Notes: generated from the sequence alone by a model not told the origin. Positions 17,001-25,568 are shown, numbered from the stretch's first letter. The stretch: DNA of 64,000 nucleotides from Pseudomonadota bacterium (GCA_039033415.1 JBCCCR010000005.1:181266-245265); one strand, 5' to 3'. Numbers and translations are program-made.

Positions 17001-17200
17001 CCGGGCACGCCGTGTACGGCGGTCACGCGCCCGCCGCGCCACGGCCCCAGGAGCCGGTACTCCAGACCTTCAAGCAGCGTGTCGTCAACCGCTTCGGCAA
17101 ACGCCACGCTAAGAGGCAGCATCGCGGCTAGGGCCAATCCCAGGGCCAAAAGCCAGCGGGCGACAGATTGGGGGCGAGGGGTTGTTGATGGCATGGTCAT
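14033..17200 (-). CDS. Exported BNR/sortilin-like beta-propeller protein (paralog 1)
   Basis: A 1055-residue exported protein with a signal peptide (residues about 14-34). The body carries many Asp-box/BNR blades: VWKTTNAGQTW, LWKSVDAGQSF, VFRTKDGGTTW, IYKSVDGGDNW, VWRSEDYGASW, and later LLKSMDRGLSW. Its opening LLGPWRGGRVTAVHGVP...YYMGATGGGVWK is closely matched by the 38322-41477 protein. After about residue 820 comes a beta-domain with WSWDMQ, then a C-terminal helical segment. Such propellers are often listed as glycosyl-hydrolase-like or VPS10-like, but no catalytic residues are assignable. ATG 17200 gives the clean signal; an earlier in-frame start does not. A serine hydrolase follows. 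Confidence 0.9.
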   Translation of the reverse strand: MTMPSTTPRPQSVARWLLALGLALAAMLPLSVAFAEAVDDTLLEGLEYRLLGPWRGGRVTAVHGVPGNSQHYYMGATGGGVWKTTNAGQTWNNISDGQIPVGTIGAIAVAPSDPNVIYIGTGEAPIRGVTTAQGEGLWKSVDAGQSFTFVGLPEAGQIAKIQIHPENPDVAFVAVQGQIWAPNAERGVFRTKDGGTTWEHVLEVNDETGATDITMDPTNPRILYAGLWHHGRKPWFIKSGGEGGGIYKSVDGGDNWTQLEGGLPELIGKTGIAVSADKPSRVYAIIEAGPGKGGVWRSEDYGASWSLINGHRALWSRAWYYIHIAVDQSDANTVWAMNTALYKSVNGGADFELVSAPHGDHHDMWFNPSDGDNFINGNDGGATVTFDGGETWSSINNQPTAQFYRLITDNQNPYRLYGGQQDNSTVSIASASWDGGIGVDDYYAVGGGESAHIAFDPDDPTLIYATTINGTLTEYNHANRKTRYIIPYPEMVFGMDSKDLKYRANWNPPVITSPHDRATIYYGTQYLLKSMDRGLSWEEVSPDLTRNNPDHMGRNGGPLTPENVGAEFYHTIYAIEESANEKGTIWVGADDGLLHLTRDGGANWADVSPPHRGEAMINAIELSPHAEGTAYLAVTGYKLNDFKPYIYQTTNHGDRWRRIDKGLPEKAFVRVVREDPIVQGLLYAGTEKGLFVSFDDGEEWQSLDLNLPSVPITDLRARADGLAVATQGRAFWVLDDLWLVRQASNDDADKAVHLYTPPAWAMGKPGSWPGNFEGANASWEVPLYYFIRDEVEEGAELTLEILDADGGVVQTMSSAEGDQQRCEKGNEDPRRPVSHYYPPVAQGLNQWSWDMQSEAVPCIANIKLHAGFDGPTVAPGAYTARLTLGEETSAVSFEVTKDARSFATDAQIADWAKTLSSVKGLLATSLKRLDDSRRARAEVTQLMADYDDPDLHSLGDQAIAGISTWEAKITQLKFETYEDEDAWATMFDGQVRFLMDTIDYSGAPVTAGMRERQADLEQQWEALEGELRDITQKYIEPINAWARERQEPHIPRPVE

Positions 17201-17332
17201 GAATGAAGTGCTCTCTTCAGCGTGCACCGCCCCGCAGCGAGGCCTCAATGGCACTCGCGACACCAACGAGACGGCACAGGACTGGCAGTGTGTTGATAGA
17301 ACCTGGGGAAAACCGTCAGGGCCCACGTTTCC

Positions 17333-18886
17333 TTAAGCGTTGCGCAGATCCTTGCGCAGAATCTTGCCTGACGCGCTCTTGGGTATCTGATCGATGACGG
17401 CAAGCTGCTGAATCTGCTTGTACTTAACCAGATGCTCCCCGATAAACGCCTGAACCTCTTCCAAGGTGATGGTGTGACCTTCCGGTGTGGTGACAAATGC
17501 CTTTGGCACCTCACCCGCCTCCTCGTCAGGGATACCGATGACCGCTACGTCGCTTATCTTAGGGTGTGTCAGCAGCAACCCTTCGAGTTCGGCTGGTGCA
17601 ATCTGGAACCCTTTGTACTTAATCAGTTCCTTCAGGCGGTCCACAATGCTCATATGGCCGTGGTCATCAATGATGGCGATGTCACCCGTCCGGAGCCAGC
17701 CGTCCTCAGTGATGGTTTCAGCCGTGGCCGTAGGATTATTCAGATAACCCTTCATCACCTGCGGCCCGCGAATCCACAGCTCACCTCGCTCATTGATCGG
17801 CTGGTCCTCGCCGCTCTCGGGCTCAACGATCCGACACTCGGAGTTGGAGACGGTCACGCCGCTGGTACCCGGACGATAGTCGCCGCTGGTAGTGAGGTGG
17901 CTAACGGGGCTTAGCTCGGTCATCCCAAAGCCCTGCACCACCTCACACCCCAGACGCTCAACCGCCTTGGCCTGAAGCTCAGCGCCAAGCGGCGCCGCGC
18001 CAGAACACACCTGCTTGATGGTCGATAGATCAAACTGATCGACAATAGGGACACTGGCCAGGCCCAGAATCACGGGCGGAACGGCAAAAAAGCGCGTGAT
18101 CTTCAGCTCCTGAACCGCCTTGAGCGCCTCGACCATATCGAACCGCGGCATCGTCACCGTCGTCACGCCGTTGGCAAGCAGCCCATTCATCAGCACCTGC
18201 ATGCCGTAGATATGAAAAAACGGCAGAAATGCCAAGGCCACATCATCACTCTCGTACTCAAAGACCGGACTAAATTGGGCAATGTTGGCGACCAGGTTGT
18301 GGTGGGTCAGCATCACGCCTTTTGGCAGGCCGGTTGTGCCTGAGGAATAGGGCAGCACCACCGTATCGGAGGCCAAGTCAACCGGCACCTGCTCGATCGG
18401 CTCGCCAAAGACGCTGCTGAGGGCGGTGGTCCCGGGCACCGCCTCGCCCATCACAACTACCTCGGTCACGGGTGACCCCTCGGCGGCAGCAAGTGCCGTT
18501 TCCGCAAAAGCGCCGATGGTGATCAAGATCGACGCGCCGGCGTCGGTGAGCTGGTGCCGGACCTCCTCGGGCCCGTAGAGCGGATTGATCGGCGTCAGCG
18601 CGCCACCGGTCACGGCGACCGCGTGAAACACGATGGCGTACTCGGGAAGATTGGGGGCCATGATGCCCACAACCTTGCCTGGCCCGATACCTCGCGCAGC
18701 CAGCCCACCGGCAAGCGAGTGGATGGCATCACTCAGGGCCTTAAAGGTGTAAGAGCTGGTTCCGGCAGCGTCTCTGATGGCGACCTTGTCACCCAGCTCG
18801 GCCGCTCGTTGCAGCACCAGGTCGGTGATTGTTATCGCTGGAATTTCAACGTCGGGTAAGGGGCTGGTGTGAATAATCTGGGACAA
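17333..18886 (-). CDS. AMP-dependent acyl/aryl-CoA ligase (4-coumarate-CoA ligase-like)
   Basis: A 517-residue cytoplasmic adenylate-forming enzyme. The AMP-binding P-loop YSSGTTGLPKGVMLTHHN lies near residue 185, GFGMTELSPVSH forms motif A5, GELWIRGPQVMKGYLNNP and GWLRTGDIAIIDDHGHMSIVDRLKELIKYKG carry the A7-A8 motifs, and the C-terminal catalytic Lys is in PKSASGKILRKDL. The pattern is that of 4-coumarate-CoA ligase and related medium-chain or aromatic acyl-CoA synthetases. TTG 18886 is taken as start with GAGGAAG just upstream. It heads the minus-strand run that continues into the BNR propeller. The acid it activates is not evident. Confidence 0.92.
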   Translation of the reverse strand: MSQIIHTSPLPDVEIPAITITDLVLQRAAELGDKVAIRDAAGTSSYTFKALSDAIHSLAGGLAARGIGPGKVVGIMAPNLPEYAIVFHAVAVTGGALTPINPLYGPEEVRHQLTDAGASILITIGAFAETALAAAEGSPVTEVVVMGEAVPGTTALSSVFGEPIEQVPVDLASDTVVLPYSSGTTGLPKGVMLTHHNLVANIAQFSPVFEYESDDVALAFLPFFHIYGMQVLMNGLLANGVTTVTMPRFDMVEALKAVQELKITRFFAVPPVILGLASVPIVDQFDLSTIKQVCSGAAPLGAELQAKAVERLGCEVVQGFGMTELSPVSHLTTSGDYRPGTSGVTVSNSECRIVEPESGEDQPINERGELWIRGPQVMKGYLNNPTATAETITEDGWLRTGDIAIIDDHGHMSIVDRLKELIKYKGFQIAPAELEGLLLTHPKISDVAVIGIPDEEAGEVPKAFVTTPEGHTITLEEVQAFIGEHLVKYKQIQQLAVIDQIPKSASGKILRKDLRNA

Positions 18887-19060
18887 GGGTCTTCCTCGAC
18901 TTCCATCGGTGGGCGGTTTTACGGCCCCAGACTCTAAAGCATGTCGCCGCTGGCTGTCGACAAAACGGCCGGTGCCTGGCGAGATTGAATCGACTAGCTC
19001 GTGATCCCTTTTGCCAACATTTGCTGTTTATCCAAGCAGGCACTGAAAAGGGAAACCGCC

Positions 19061-19807
19061 ATGAGATCAAAGAACCCGCTGTTGCTTGGCCTGCTATGCA
19101 CGCCGCTATTCGCTTCCGGGCACGCGCTGAACGACACTGGCGCAACCAGCTGCGCGGACGATTCGGCAGCCGACCTTCCCTGTGGCCCTCAGACCGCAGC
19201 CTACCCGGGTCAGGACGCCGAGTTCGGACGCGACGTGGAGCTCCCGGACGATTCGGACGGCCGCGCCGGTTTTTCAATGACGCGGCTCGACGAATTCGGT
19301 GAGCCGCTTGACGAGGCGGAGCCCGACTTTGCCAGCACCCCCTGGCGTTGCGTCCGTGACGAAGTCACCGGACTGATTTGGGAAGTAAAAACAGACGACG
19401 GAATGCTGCGGGATTCCGGCTGGACCTACAGCTGGTTCGACTCATCACTCCCAGCCAGCGGCCTGCTGCAGGGGTTCGAAAACGGCGGGAGCTGCTCGGA
19501 TAGTGCGAACTGTGACACCGAAAAATATGTCGCCGCGGTAAATAGTCAAACGCTTTGCGGCGCCAGCGACTGGCGGCTTCCCACCAGAACCGAACTGCTG
19601 GGCCTGGTGGATTTCGGTGCCGACCCAATGGGCGTTGTCATGCTCGGCACCTACTTCCCTCATGGCGCAAGAGATCGCTATTGGGCCGGCAACAGCAACA
19701 GCTTCAGCGACGTTACCGCTTGGAGCGTCTTTTTTGGCAGCGGCAGCTCGTTGCCGACGAGCAAGTTTGAGGCGCGCCGCATTCGCCTCGTGAGGTCAGC
19801 ACCATGA
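19061..19807 (+). CDS. Exported DUF1566 (Lcl C-terminal) domain protein
   Basis: A 248-residue exported protein; MRSKNPLLLGLLCTPLFASGHA is a signal peptide, and AAGGGA precedes the ATG at 19061. The DUF1566 fold covers the last 140 residues: VTGLIWEVKTDDG, YVAAVNSQTLCGASDWRLPTRTELLGLVDFG, DRYWAGNSNSF and RRIRLVRS. This C-type-lectin-like fold is common in secreted adhesins and surface proteins. It overlaps the next DUF1566 gene by four bases (ATGA), so both form one unit. Confidence 0.85.
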   Translation: MRSKNPLLLGLLCTPLFASGHALNDTGATSCADDSAADLPCGPQTAAYPGQDAEFGRDVELPDDSDGRAGFSMTRLDEFGEPLDEAEPDFASTPWRCVRDEVTGLIWEVKTDDGMLRDSGWTYSWFDSSLPASGLLQGFENGGSCSDSANCDTEKYVAAVNSQTLCGASDWRLPTRTELLGLVDFGADPMGVVMLGTYFPHGARDRYWAGNSNSFSDVTAWSVFFGSGSSLPTSKFEARRIRLVRSAP

Positions 19808-21228
19808 TTGGCGCGGCCGCGTTGACGATCGTCCTCCTGGCGCAGCTCCCAACGCAACACACCAAAGAGCCCGAGGTCATTTTTCGGCTCCCACCGAACG
19901 AGATGCGAATGTGGGCGGAGTCATTGGACCTACTCGAGGGCACACGTCGAGTCGCGATCGGCGGCACTGCCTCAACGCTGGCGCCGATCGGCACCAATGT
20001 CGGTGAGACGCTCGATCTCGATCTCGGCGAGGGGCTGTATTACCCGACGACGCTTCTCGAGTCTCATGGCGAGACTGACGGCACAGTCTGGTCTGCGCTC
20101 CGCACCGGCGTCCGTCCCCATGAGCCCATCACCTGGATGACCTGGAACAAGAGTTATCGCGTTCCCGAGACCGAGCCACCACCACCCACGTTCACCATAC
20201 TGCCCAGCTTTCTGGAGCTGATCGACTACGGCGGCTTCGGGCTGGTTGACGAGCTGATGGCTGAGTTTCATATCCGCGTTTGGATACAGGGAGCGGTTGT
20301 CTTCGAGCACTTCGCCCAGATGCGCGGCCGTGGCGGACCACAGGCCAGTCACGACTTTCGCATGGTGGGAGAACTGGTCGGCGACCCGTCAGGATTCTTC
20401 TACCCGCTGGTCGTCGACTGCTCCGAGTGTCGTGATGTCAACGGGGACCCCGTTCCGGAATCGGAGTGGTACGTTTATGGCGCCCGCTATGACATCGACG
20501 GATTGACTCAGGCGATTGATCTGTCGGGGCTGGGTCCCGGTGACGCGCTGACCGTTCGCTACGACCTGGGCGTTAGCGCCTGGAGCGACGGTGGCGAAAC
20601 GGGTGCCTCGGCCTTTGTCGGCGACCCGCTGAACTTTGAGCAAGGCCCGGTGCTCGAGGTCGAGGGTTTGGAGCCCATTGAGAACTTGCAGCCAACCGCA
20701 ACGTGCAACAGCAGCCTTCCGGAAACCCGTCCGCTTAGCCAATATCAAATCGACGGAGAACTGGCGACGGATCTGGCGACGGGACTAACCTGGCAGCGAT
20801 GTGCTGTCGGCATGACGATGAATGATGGTGGTACACCGGCTGATCCACTTGACGACCGCTGTGACGGCACCCAGAGCGACCTCACCTGGCAGCTGGCACT
20901 CGAGGCTGCCGACCAGTCGGGCGAACTCGGCCCTGGTAATCGGTGGCGCCTTCCCAACGCTAAGGAGCTCGCCTCGCTGGCGGAACTCCAGTGCAGCTTC
21001 CCCTCAATTAATGTCGCCGTGTTTCCAGACACCCCCCAGGGCGCAACCTGGACCAGCACCCCTGACCAGGGCGCGCCGGGCGAGTTTTCCTGGACGGTGG
21101 ACTTTCTTAATGGATCGGTGAGCGGCCGTACGGTTACCGCTACGCTGGCCAGCCGACTGGTAGCCGATGGGACGGCGGCCGCGACTGATGTGAAGATCTT
21201 CAGCGATGGGTTTGAAGCTGCACCATGA
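19804..21228 (+). CDS. Secreted protein with C-terminal DUF1566 domain and IFxDxFE tail
   Basis: A 474-residue protein. The N-terminus is weakly hydrophobic (GAAALTIVLLAQLPTQ) and may be a signal peptide or anchor. Residues about 20-310 are strand-rich and not recognised. Residues about 325-460 are a DUF1566 domain: ATGLTWQRCAVGMTM, LTWQLALEAADQSGELGPGNRWRLPNAKELASL, TWTSTPDQ. The end ATDVKIFSDGFEAAP carries the tail shared with the proteins at 644-3460 and 8372-9802. Translation is coupled to the upstream DUF1566 gene. Function unknown; probably surface-exposed or secreted. Confidence 0.8.
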   Translation: MIGAAALTIVLLAQLPTQHTKEPEVIFRLPPNEMRMWAESLDLLEGTRRVAIGGTASTLAPIGTNVGETLDLDLGEGLYYPTTLLESHGETDGTVWSALRTGVRPHEPITWMTWNKSYRVPETEPPPPTFTILPSFLELIDYGGFGLVDELMAEFHIRVWIQGAVVFEHFAQMRGRGGPQASHDFRMVGELVGDPSGFFYPLVVDCSECRDVNGDPVPESEWYVYGARYDIDGLTQAIDLSGLGPGDALTVRYDLGVSAWSDGGETGASAFVGDPLNFEQGPVLEVEGLEPIENLQPTATCNSSLPETRPLSQYQIDGELATDLATGLTWQRCAVGMTMNDGGTPADPLDDRCDGTQSDLTWQLALEAADQSGELGPGNRWRLPNAKELASLAELQCSFPSINVAVFPDTPQGATWTSTPDQGAPGEFSWTVDFLNGSVSGRTVTATLASRLVADGTAAATDVKIFSDGFEAAP

Positions 21229-21301
21229 TCCACCCAAAGGCCGATTGGCGCGTGCCCACGCTTCCCGTCGGGCGGCGGGCTGCTATGCTGATTTTACAAA
21301 G

Positions 21302-21865
21302 ATGGACAGCAGCTCGGACATCACAGGTCTCCTGGCGGCCGCCGAAGCCGGCGACCCGGCTGCGTCCTCTGAGTTGTTTGAGGCCGTCTACGCCAAGCTT
21401 CATCAGCTCGCTAAACGGGAGCGGCGGAAGTGGTCGGGACACCATACGCTCGACACGACCGCTCTGATTCATGAAGCCTATCTGAAGCTGGCCAAAAGCG
21501 CCGGCTATTCGGGAAAAGCCCACTTCTTCGGCACGGCGGCCAAGGCCATGCGCCACGTGCTCGTGAACTACGCACGCGCCCGAATGGCGCAGCGTCGAGG
21601 CGGCGGCGCGGAGCACGTGGATGCCGACACCGTCAGCCTGCCCGCTGGCGCACCCATCGAAGAGCTGCTGGCCATGGATGAAGCGCTCAACCGTCTGGAG
21701 CAAGAAAACCCTCGGGCGTGTCGCGTGGTGGAGTGTCGATTCTTTGCCGGGCTGGATATTGCGGCTACCGCGCAGACGCTGGGCATTTCAACGGCCTCGG
21801 TAAAGCGAGACTGGCGGATGGGCGCAGCACAGCTCTACGCGAGCTTACAGCCGTCCGGAGATTGA
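21302..21865 (+). CDS. ECF sigma factor of the Sig-70_X6 (TIGR02999) type
   Basis: A 187-residue ECF sigma factor: LLAAAEAGDPAASSELFEAVYAKLHQLAKRE and TTALIHEAYLKLAKS form region 2, FFGTAAKAMRHVLVNYARARMAQRRGG ends it, and DEALNRLEQENPRACRVVECRFFAGLDIAATAQTLGISTASVKRDW is region 4 with its helix-turn-helix. ATG 21302 is chosen because the upstream in-frame codons read out of the previous gene. No anti-sigma gene is present; instead the next gene, four bases downstream, is a Ser/Thr kinase. Such ECF-kinase pairs are known in gammaproteobacteria and are thought to be activated by phosphorylation. Confidence 0.92.
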   Translation: MDSSSDITGLLAAAEAGDPAASSELFEAVYAKLHQLAKRERRKWSGHHTLDTTALIHEAYLKLAKSAGYSGKAHFFGTAAKAMRHVLVNYARARMAQRRGGGAEHVDADTVSLPAGAPIEELLAMDEALNRLEQENPRACRVVECRFFAGLDIAATAQTLGISTASVKRDWRMGAAQLYASLQPSGD

Positions 21866-21869
21866 CTCA

Positions 21870-24371
21870 GTGGCACAGGACTCACCCCAACAGCGCGAGG
21901 CAGAACGCCTCATCGAGCAGGCCCTGGACCTCTCGCCGGCAGAACGGGAGGCACTGCTGGACCAGCATTGCGCGGGCAACCCCGAGCTGCGTCGGCAGGT
22001 CGAACAGGCGCTGCTGGCGCACGATCGCTCAGAGGAGTATCTGAACAACCTGCGACAGGATCTCGGCATCACCCACCCCGACGAGACGCTAGAGCTGGCC
22101 GGTCAGGTGATCGACAACTACCGACTTCAGCGCCTGCTCGGCGAGGGCGGCATGGGAGCGGTCTATCTGGCCGAGCGGACCGAACCGTATCAGCAGCTCG
22201 TTGCGCTCAAACTGCTGTCCAGCGGTCGATGGCTGCGCCGCTGGCATGAGCGATTCCTTCGGGAGCGGCAAATGCTCGCCAGCCTCAAACACCCACACAT
22301 CTGTCGACTGCTCGACGGAGGTGTTAACGAGACTGGGGTGCCCTATCTCGTAATGGAGTGGATTGATGGAGAGCCGATCGACGTTTACTGCGCCAAACGC
22401 GAGCTCGACCCGGCGGCGATCATCCAGCTGTTCCTGAAGCTGACGAGCGCAGTGGCCTACGCCCACGGTCAAGGCATTATTCATCGCGATCTGAAACCCG
22501 CAAACGTGCTGGTGGCCGAAGGGGATGATCTTCAGGTTGTCGATTTTGGCATCGCGAGGATGCTGGATGAGGGCACAACGCCAGACACCGCGGATCCCAT
22601 CACGGGCCAGGGTGCACAGCCTCTGACCCTGGCCTACGCCAGCCCCGAACAGCTTCGCGGAGAAAAAGCCTCCGTGGCCTCGGAGGTTTATGCCCTGGGG
22701 GTGCTGCTGTATCAGCTACTCAGCGGGCGATTGCCCTTTAATGTGTCCGGTCAGTCGCCCGCCGGCATCGAGCGCCTGGTTTCAGACACCGAGCCGCTGA
22801 AGCTCTCCCGCGCGGCCGCCCGGGAAAATCGGTCACACGAGATTCAACCCGATCTGGATGCCGTGGTCGCCCGCATGATCCATGGCGACCTCGACCAACG
22901 CTTCAGGACCGTCGAAGACGCCGCCGCAGATCTGCAAAACGTGCTGGCACACCGACCGGTCAGCGCCCGTTCGCCAACCCTGTGGTATCGCGTGAGTCGC
23001 TTCGTGCGCCGCCACCGGTTTCCGGTTGCCGCGGGCACCGTGGCGGCGTTGTCACTCACGGCCGCTGCGATCCTCGGCTTGTCGCTTGCCGTCGCGGCCC
23101 GAGAGCAGGCCAGGCTGCTCGCCGAAGAGCGAGACCGAGCGCAGGCGGCAACGGGGTTTCTCGTCGATCTATTTGCGAGCCTAAACCCCAACACCAATCC
23201 GCTGGACACCACCGCGAGGGATCTTCTGGAACAGGGGGCGCAACGCATCGAGGGCATAGACAGCCCGGCGCTTCAACGGGAGATGCTCGATACGGTGTCG
23301 GGCGTTTATCGGATCCTGCGGGAATTCCCTACGGCCCGTGATCTGCTGGAGCAGGAGCTGACACTCGCTGCGAACCTGGACGATCCGGTGATCTCGGCTG
23401 ACGTGCTTGCTCGCCTGGCGGGTACTCAGCTGGCTATGGGTGAATATGACGATGCGCTGGACAGCGTTGATCAATCGCTGGCGCTGTTGGGAGAGCGCGA
23501 GGCAGGCGAAATCCGCGCCGGCGCCCTGCTGGTGCGCGGCCAGACGCTACACCGACGGGGTGAGACGGCGCTTGCCCGAGCGACCTATGAAAGCGCATTG
23601 CCTCTGGCCAGGCGATTTCCTGGCAAGGACGAGGAACAGCTGTCGATCCTTCAGTCGGAAATGGCCAACCTGGCGAACCACGTGGGCGAGGAGGAAGAAG
23701 CCGTTGTGTTGTTCGAGGAAGTGCTGGCGCGCAGGATTCTGAGACATGGCGAATACAGCAGCCCGGTCAGCTCAACGCTTCTGGGTCTCGCCCAAACTCG
23801 CCGGAGCCAGGGCGCAATTACTGAGGCTATCGAGCTGCTGGAGCGAGCCAACCAAATCAATCAGCATCTGTTTGGCCCGGACAACGATCGCCACGCGTTT
23901 GTCTTCAACAGCCTGGGGCGCGCCTACGAATCCTACGGGGACTTCGAGGCCTCCGAGCAGTACTACCGGGAAGCGCTCCGTCTGGTGCGCTTGTTCCGTG
24001 GCCCGGAGCACCCGAACGTAGGATTTGGGCTTGGCAACGTCGCCAAGATTCTCAGCAAGCAAGAGCAGTGGGCAGACGCTGCGTCGTTCTTTGAGCAAGC
24101 GGTGGCCATTACGGAAGCCAATCGGCCCGACCATATAGCCGTGCACGATATGCGGTGGAACTGGGGGAAAGCGCTGATGAAGTCCGGCGCGCTGGCGGAA
24201 GCTGAAGAGCCCATCATAAAAGGCCTCAACTCGCTCGCAGCAAATTACGGCGACCAACACCCAAGCACACGCGGAGCTCTAGAGGCTGCCGTTGAGCTTT
24301 ACTCCAAGCTTGGTGAACAGGAGTCCGCCGACCGCTACCAGCAGCGTCTGTCCGCCATTCAGCAGAACTGA
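21870..24371 (+). CDS. Membrane Ser/Thr protein kinase with TPR sensor domain
   Basis: An 833-residue protein starting at GTG 21870. Residues about 1-80 are helical; the kinase domain spans about 84-360 with glycine loop LLGEGGMGAVYLAE, catalytic Lys114 (VALKLL), HRDLKPANVL (Asp207) and DFG (225-227). A transmembrane helix (384-410) follows, then a C-terminal tail of TPR repeats (about 440-825: LLEQELTLAANLDDPVISADVLARLAG, AITEAIELLERANQI, SEQYYREALRLVRLF). By topology the TPR part is periplasmic and could sense an envelope signal. The adjacent sigma factor is the probable phosphorylation target; that pairing is inferred from adjacency. Confidence 0.93.
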   Translation: MAQDSPQQREAERLIEQALDLSPAEREALLDQHCAGNPELRRQVEQALLAHDRSEEYLNNLRQDLGITHPDETLELAGQVIDNYRLQRLLGEGGMGAVYLAERTEPYQQLVALKLLSSGRWLRRWHERFLRERQMLASLKHPHICRLLDGGVNETGVPYLVMEWIDGEPIDVYCAKRELDPAAIIQLFLKLTSAVAYAHGQGIIHRDLKPANVLVAEGDDLQVVDFGIARMLDEGTTPDTADPITGQGAQPLTLAYASPEQLRGEKASVASEVYALGVLLYQLLSGRLPFNVSGQSPAGIERLVSDTEPLKLSRAAARENRSHEIQPDLDAVVARMIHGDLDQRFRTVEDAAADLQNVLAHRPVSARSPTLWYRVSRFVRRHRFPVAAGTVAALSLTAAAILGLSLAVAAREQARLLAEERDRAQAATGFLVDLFASLNPNTNPLDTTARDLLEQGAQRIEGIDSPALQREMLDTVSGVYRILREFPTARDLLEQELTLAANLDDPVISADVLARLAGTQLAMGEYDDALDSVDQSLALLGEREAGEIRAGALLVRGQTLHRRGETALARATYESALPLARRFPGKDEEQLSILQSEMANLANHVGEEEEAVVLFEEVLARRILRHGEYSSPVSSTLLGLAQTRRSQGAITEAIELLERANQINQHLFGPDNDRHAFVFNSLGRAYESYGDFEASEQYYREALRLVRLFRGPEHPNVGFGLGNVAKILSKQEQWADAASFFEQAVAITEANRPDHIAVHDMRWNWGKALMKSGALAEAEEPIIKGLNSLAANYGDQHPSTRGALEAAVELYSKLGEQESADRYQQRLSAIQQN

Positions 24372-24387
24372 CAGCCCAGCGAGTCGG

Positions 24388-24942
24388 TCAACGGTCTATC
24401 GGGCTCACCTTTGTACCTTCCAGCGTCAGGTTGTACATCAACCCCTTGTTGGTCAGCACAAAGCCGATGATGGGGTCCTCGATACTCTGCGTGTCGACCG
24501 CGCCGGCTGCACCCACTTTGATGAGATTGACGGACGCGTCCCCGCCGATTTTCCAGCCGTTGCTGGTCCGAAACTGCGCCAGCGAGTCTTCGCTCATGAA
24601 CAGTAGAAAAATGGCCTTGGACTGCGCTCCGAGCTGCAGGCCAATCGACCCGGCAGACGTGCGGTAATACTGCACCGTCTCGCCGCCGACACGCAGCGCG
24701 CCCTCGCCCGTCTCCCCGCCGATGCCGACGCCCACCTTCAGCACCTTAGGAAAAACCAGCACACCTTCAGCCGCCTCCAAGAACCGGTCGCCGCCTTCGA
24801 CCTCGTCGACAAACCGATCAAGAGCGGCATCCACCCGCGTATCGATCTCGAACGCTGAAGCGGACCAGGCGCTGCCGCTGATGCTGAGCAGCAGCAAAGT
24901 GAAGAAAGCCCACGTCCATCCGCTCTGAAACCGTTCTCTCAT
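24388..24942 (-). CDS. SYLF-domain (YSC84-like) exported protein
   Basis: A 184-residue exported protein with a signal peptide (MRERFQSGWTWAFFTLLLLSISGSAWSAS). The SYLF domain is clear: GVLVFPKVLKVGVGIGGETGEGALRVGGETVQYYRTSAGSIGLQLGAQSKAIFLLFMSEDSLAQF and LTNKGLMYNLTLEGTKVSPI. SYLF proteins bind lipids in eukaryotes; bacterial members are envelope proteins of unclear role. ATG 24942 is preferred to the upstream in-frame start because it gives a proper signal. Convergent with the kinase gene, with only 16 bases between stops. Confidence 0.9.
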   Translation of the reverse strand: MRERFQSGWTWAFFTLLLLSISGSAWSASAFEIDTRVDAALDRFVDEVEGGDRFLEAAEGVLVFPKVLKVGVGIGGETGEGALRVGGETVQYYRTSAGSIGLQLGAQSKAIFLLFMSEDSLAQFRTSNGWKIGGDASVNLIKVGAAGAVDTQSIEDPIIGFVLTNKGLMYNLTLEGTKVSPIDR

Positions 24943-25072
24943 CGCCACACACCTCAACCTGATCAACCAGTGATGGAAAAGCCTAGCAAGCACCCCTGAA
25001 CTCGGCAACGCGGTCATCTGTCAACCAAATAGCCGGCCGCGCGTTGGAATAGTTATGCCACAGGAGCGCGCA

Positions 25073-25528
25073 ATGAAAACTCAAAATTTGCTGGGCATCG
25101 CCCTGCTCACCCTTTTGCTGGCGACCGCCTGCGCCCAAAAGCCTACCCGTACCTATCCCGCTGGCGCTGTCGGAACGTCAATGCGGGTGTCTCAGGGCCA
25201 GATCATCGCAATAGCAGCGGTGACCGTGGAGGGCCAGGCATCGATTGTTGGCACGCTCGGCGGGGCGGCGGTTGGCAACAGTGTCGGGCGAACCGTCGGC
25301 GGCGGCAGCGGCCGACGGGTTGCGGGCGCCGCCGGTGCGGTTGCCGGCGCGGTGGCCGGCCGAGCCGTGGAACAAGCGGTGACCAGCAAAGAAGCTATCG
25401 AGGTCATCGTGAAGCTCGACAGCGGCCGGACGGTTGCGGTCATTCAGGAAGACCAACAGCTGTTGCGCCCGGGCGACCGGGTTCGCGTGCTTCACGGAAG
25501 GCGCACCAGTCGCGTCATCCCGGTGTAG
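25073..25528 (+). CDS. Glycine-zipper outer-membrane lipoprotein (SlyB-like)
   Basis: A 151-residue lipoprotein: MKTQNLLGIALLTLLLATAC ends in a lipobox with Cys20. The middle has the glycine-zipper 2TM pattern (GTLGGAAVGNSVGRTVGGGSG, AGAAGAVAGAVAGRAVEQAV), and the end (IEVIVKLDSGRTVAVIQEDQQLLRPGDRVRVL) is the usual C-terminal beta part of SlyB/Pcp-like proteins. AGGAG lies seven bases before ATG 25073. It probably stabilises the outer membrane; monocistronic. Confidence 0.9.
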   Translation: MKTQNLLGIALLTLLLATACAQKPTRTYPAGAVGTSMRVSQGQIIAIAAVTVEGQASIVGTLGGAAVGNSVGRTVGGGSGRRVAGAAGAVAGAVAGRAVEQAVTSKEAIEVIVKLDSGRTVAVIQEDQQLLRPGDRVRVLHGRRTSRVIPV

Positions 25529-25562
25529 GAAACCACCTTGCGGCGATAGCGTCCTAGTTCGC

Positions 25563-25568
25563 TACAAT
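25563..25568 (+). promoter_or_regulatory. Possible -10 element of the hybrid kinase promoter
   Basis: TACAAT (5 of 6 to consensus) lies 29 bases before the kinase ATG. The nearest -35-like hexamer TTGCGG is 19 bases upstream, a long spacing. Confidence 0.35.

Noticed and set aside
16232..17131. 299-codon open frame opposite the first BNR propeller
   Set aside because: Antisense to Asp-box repeats; low-complexity product typical of a shadow frame.
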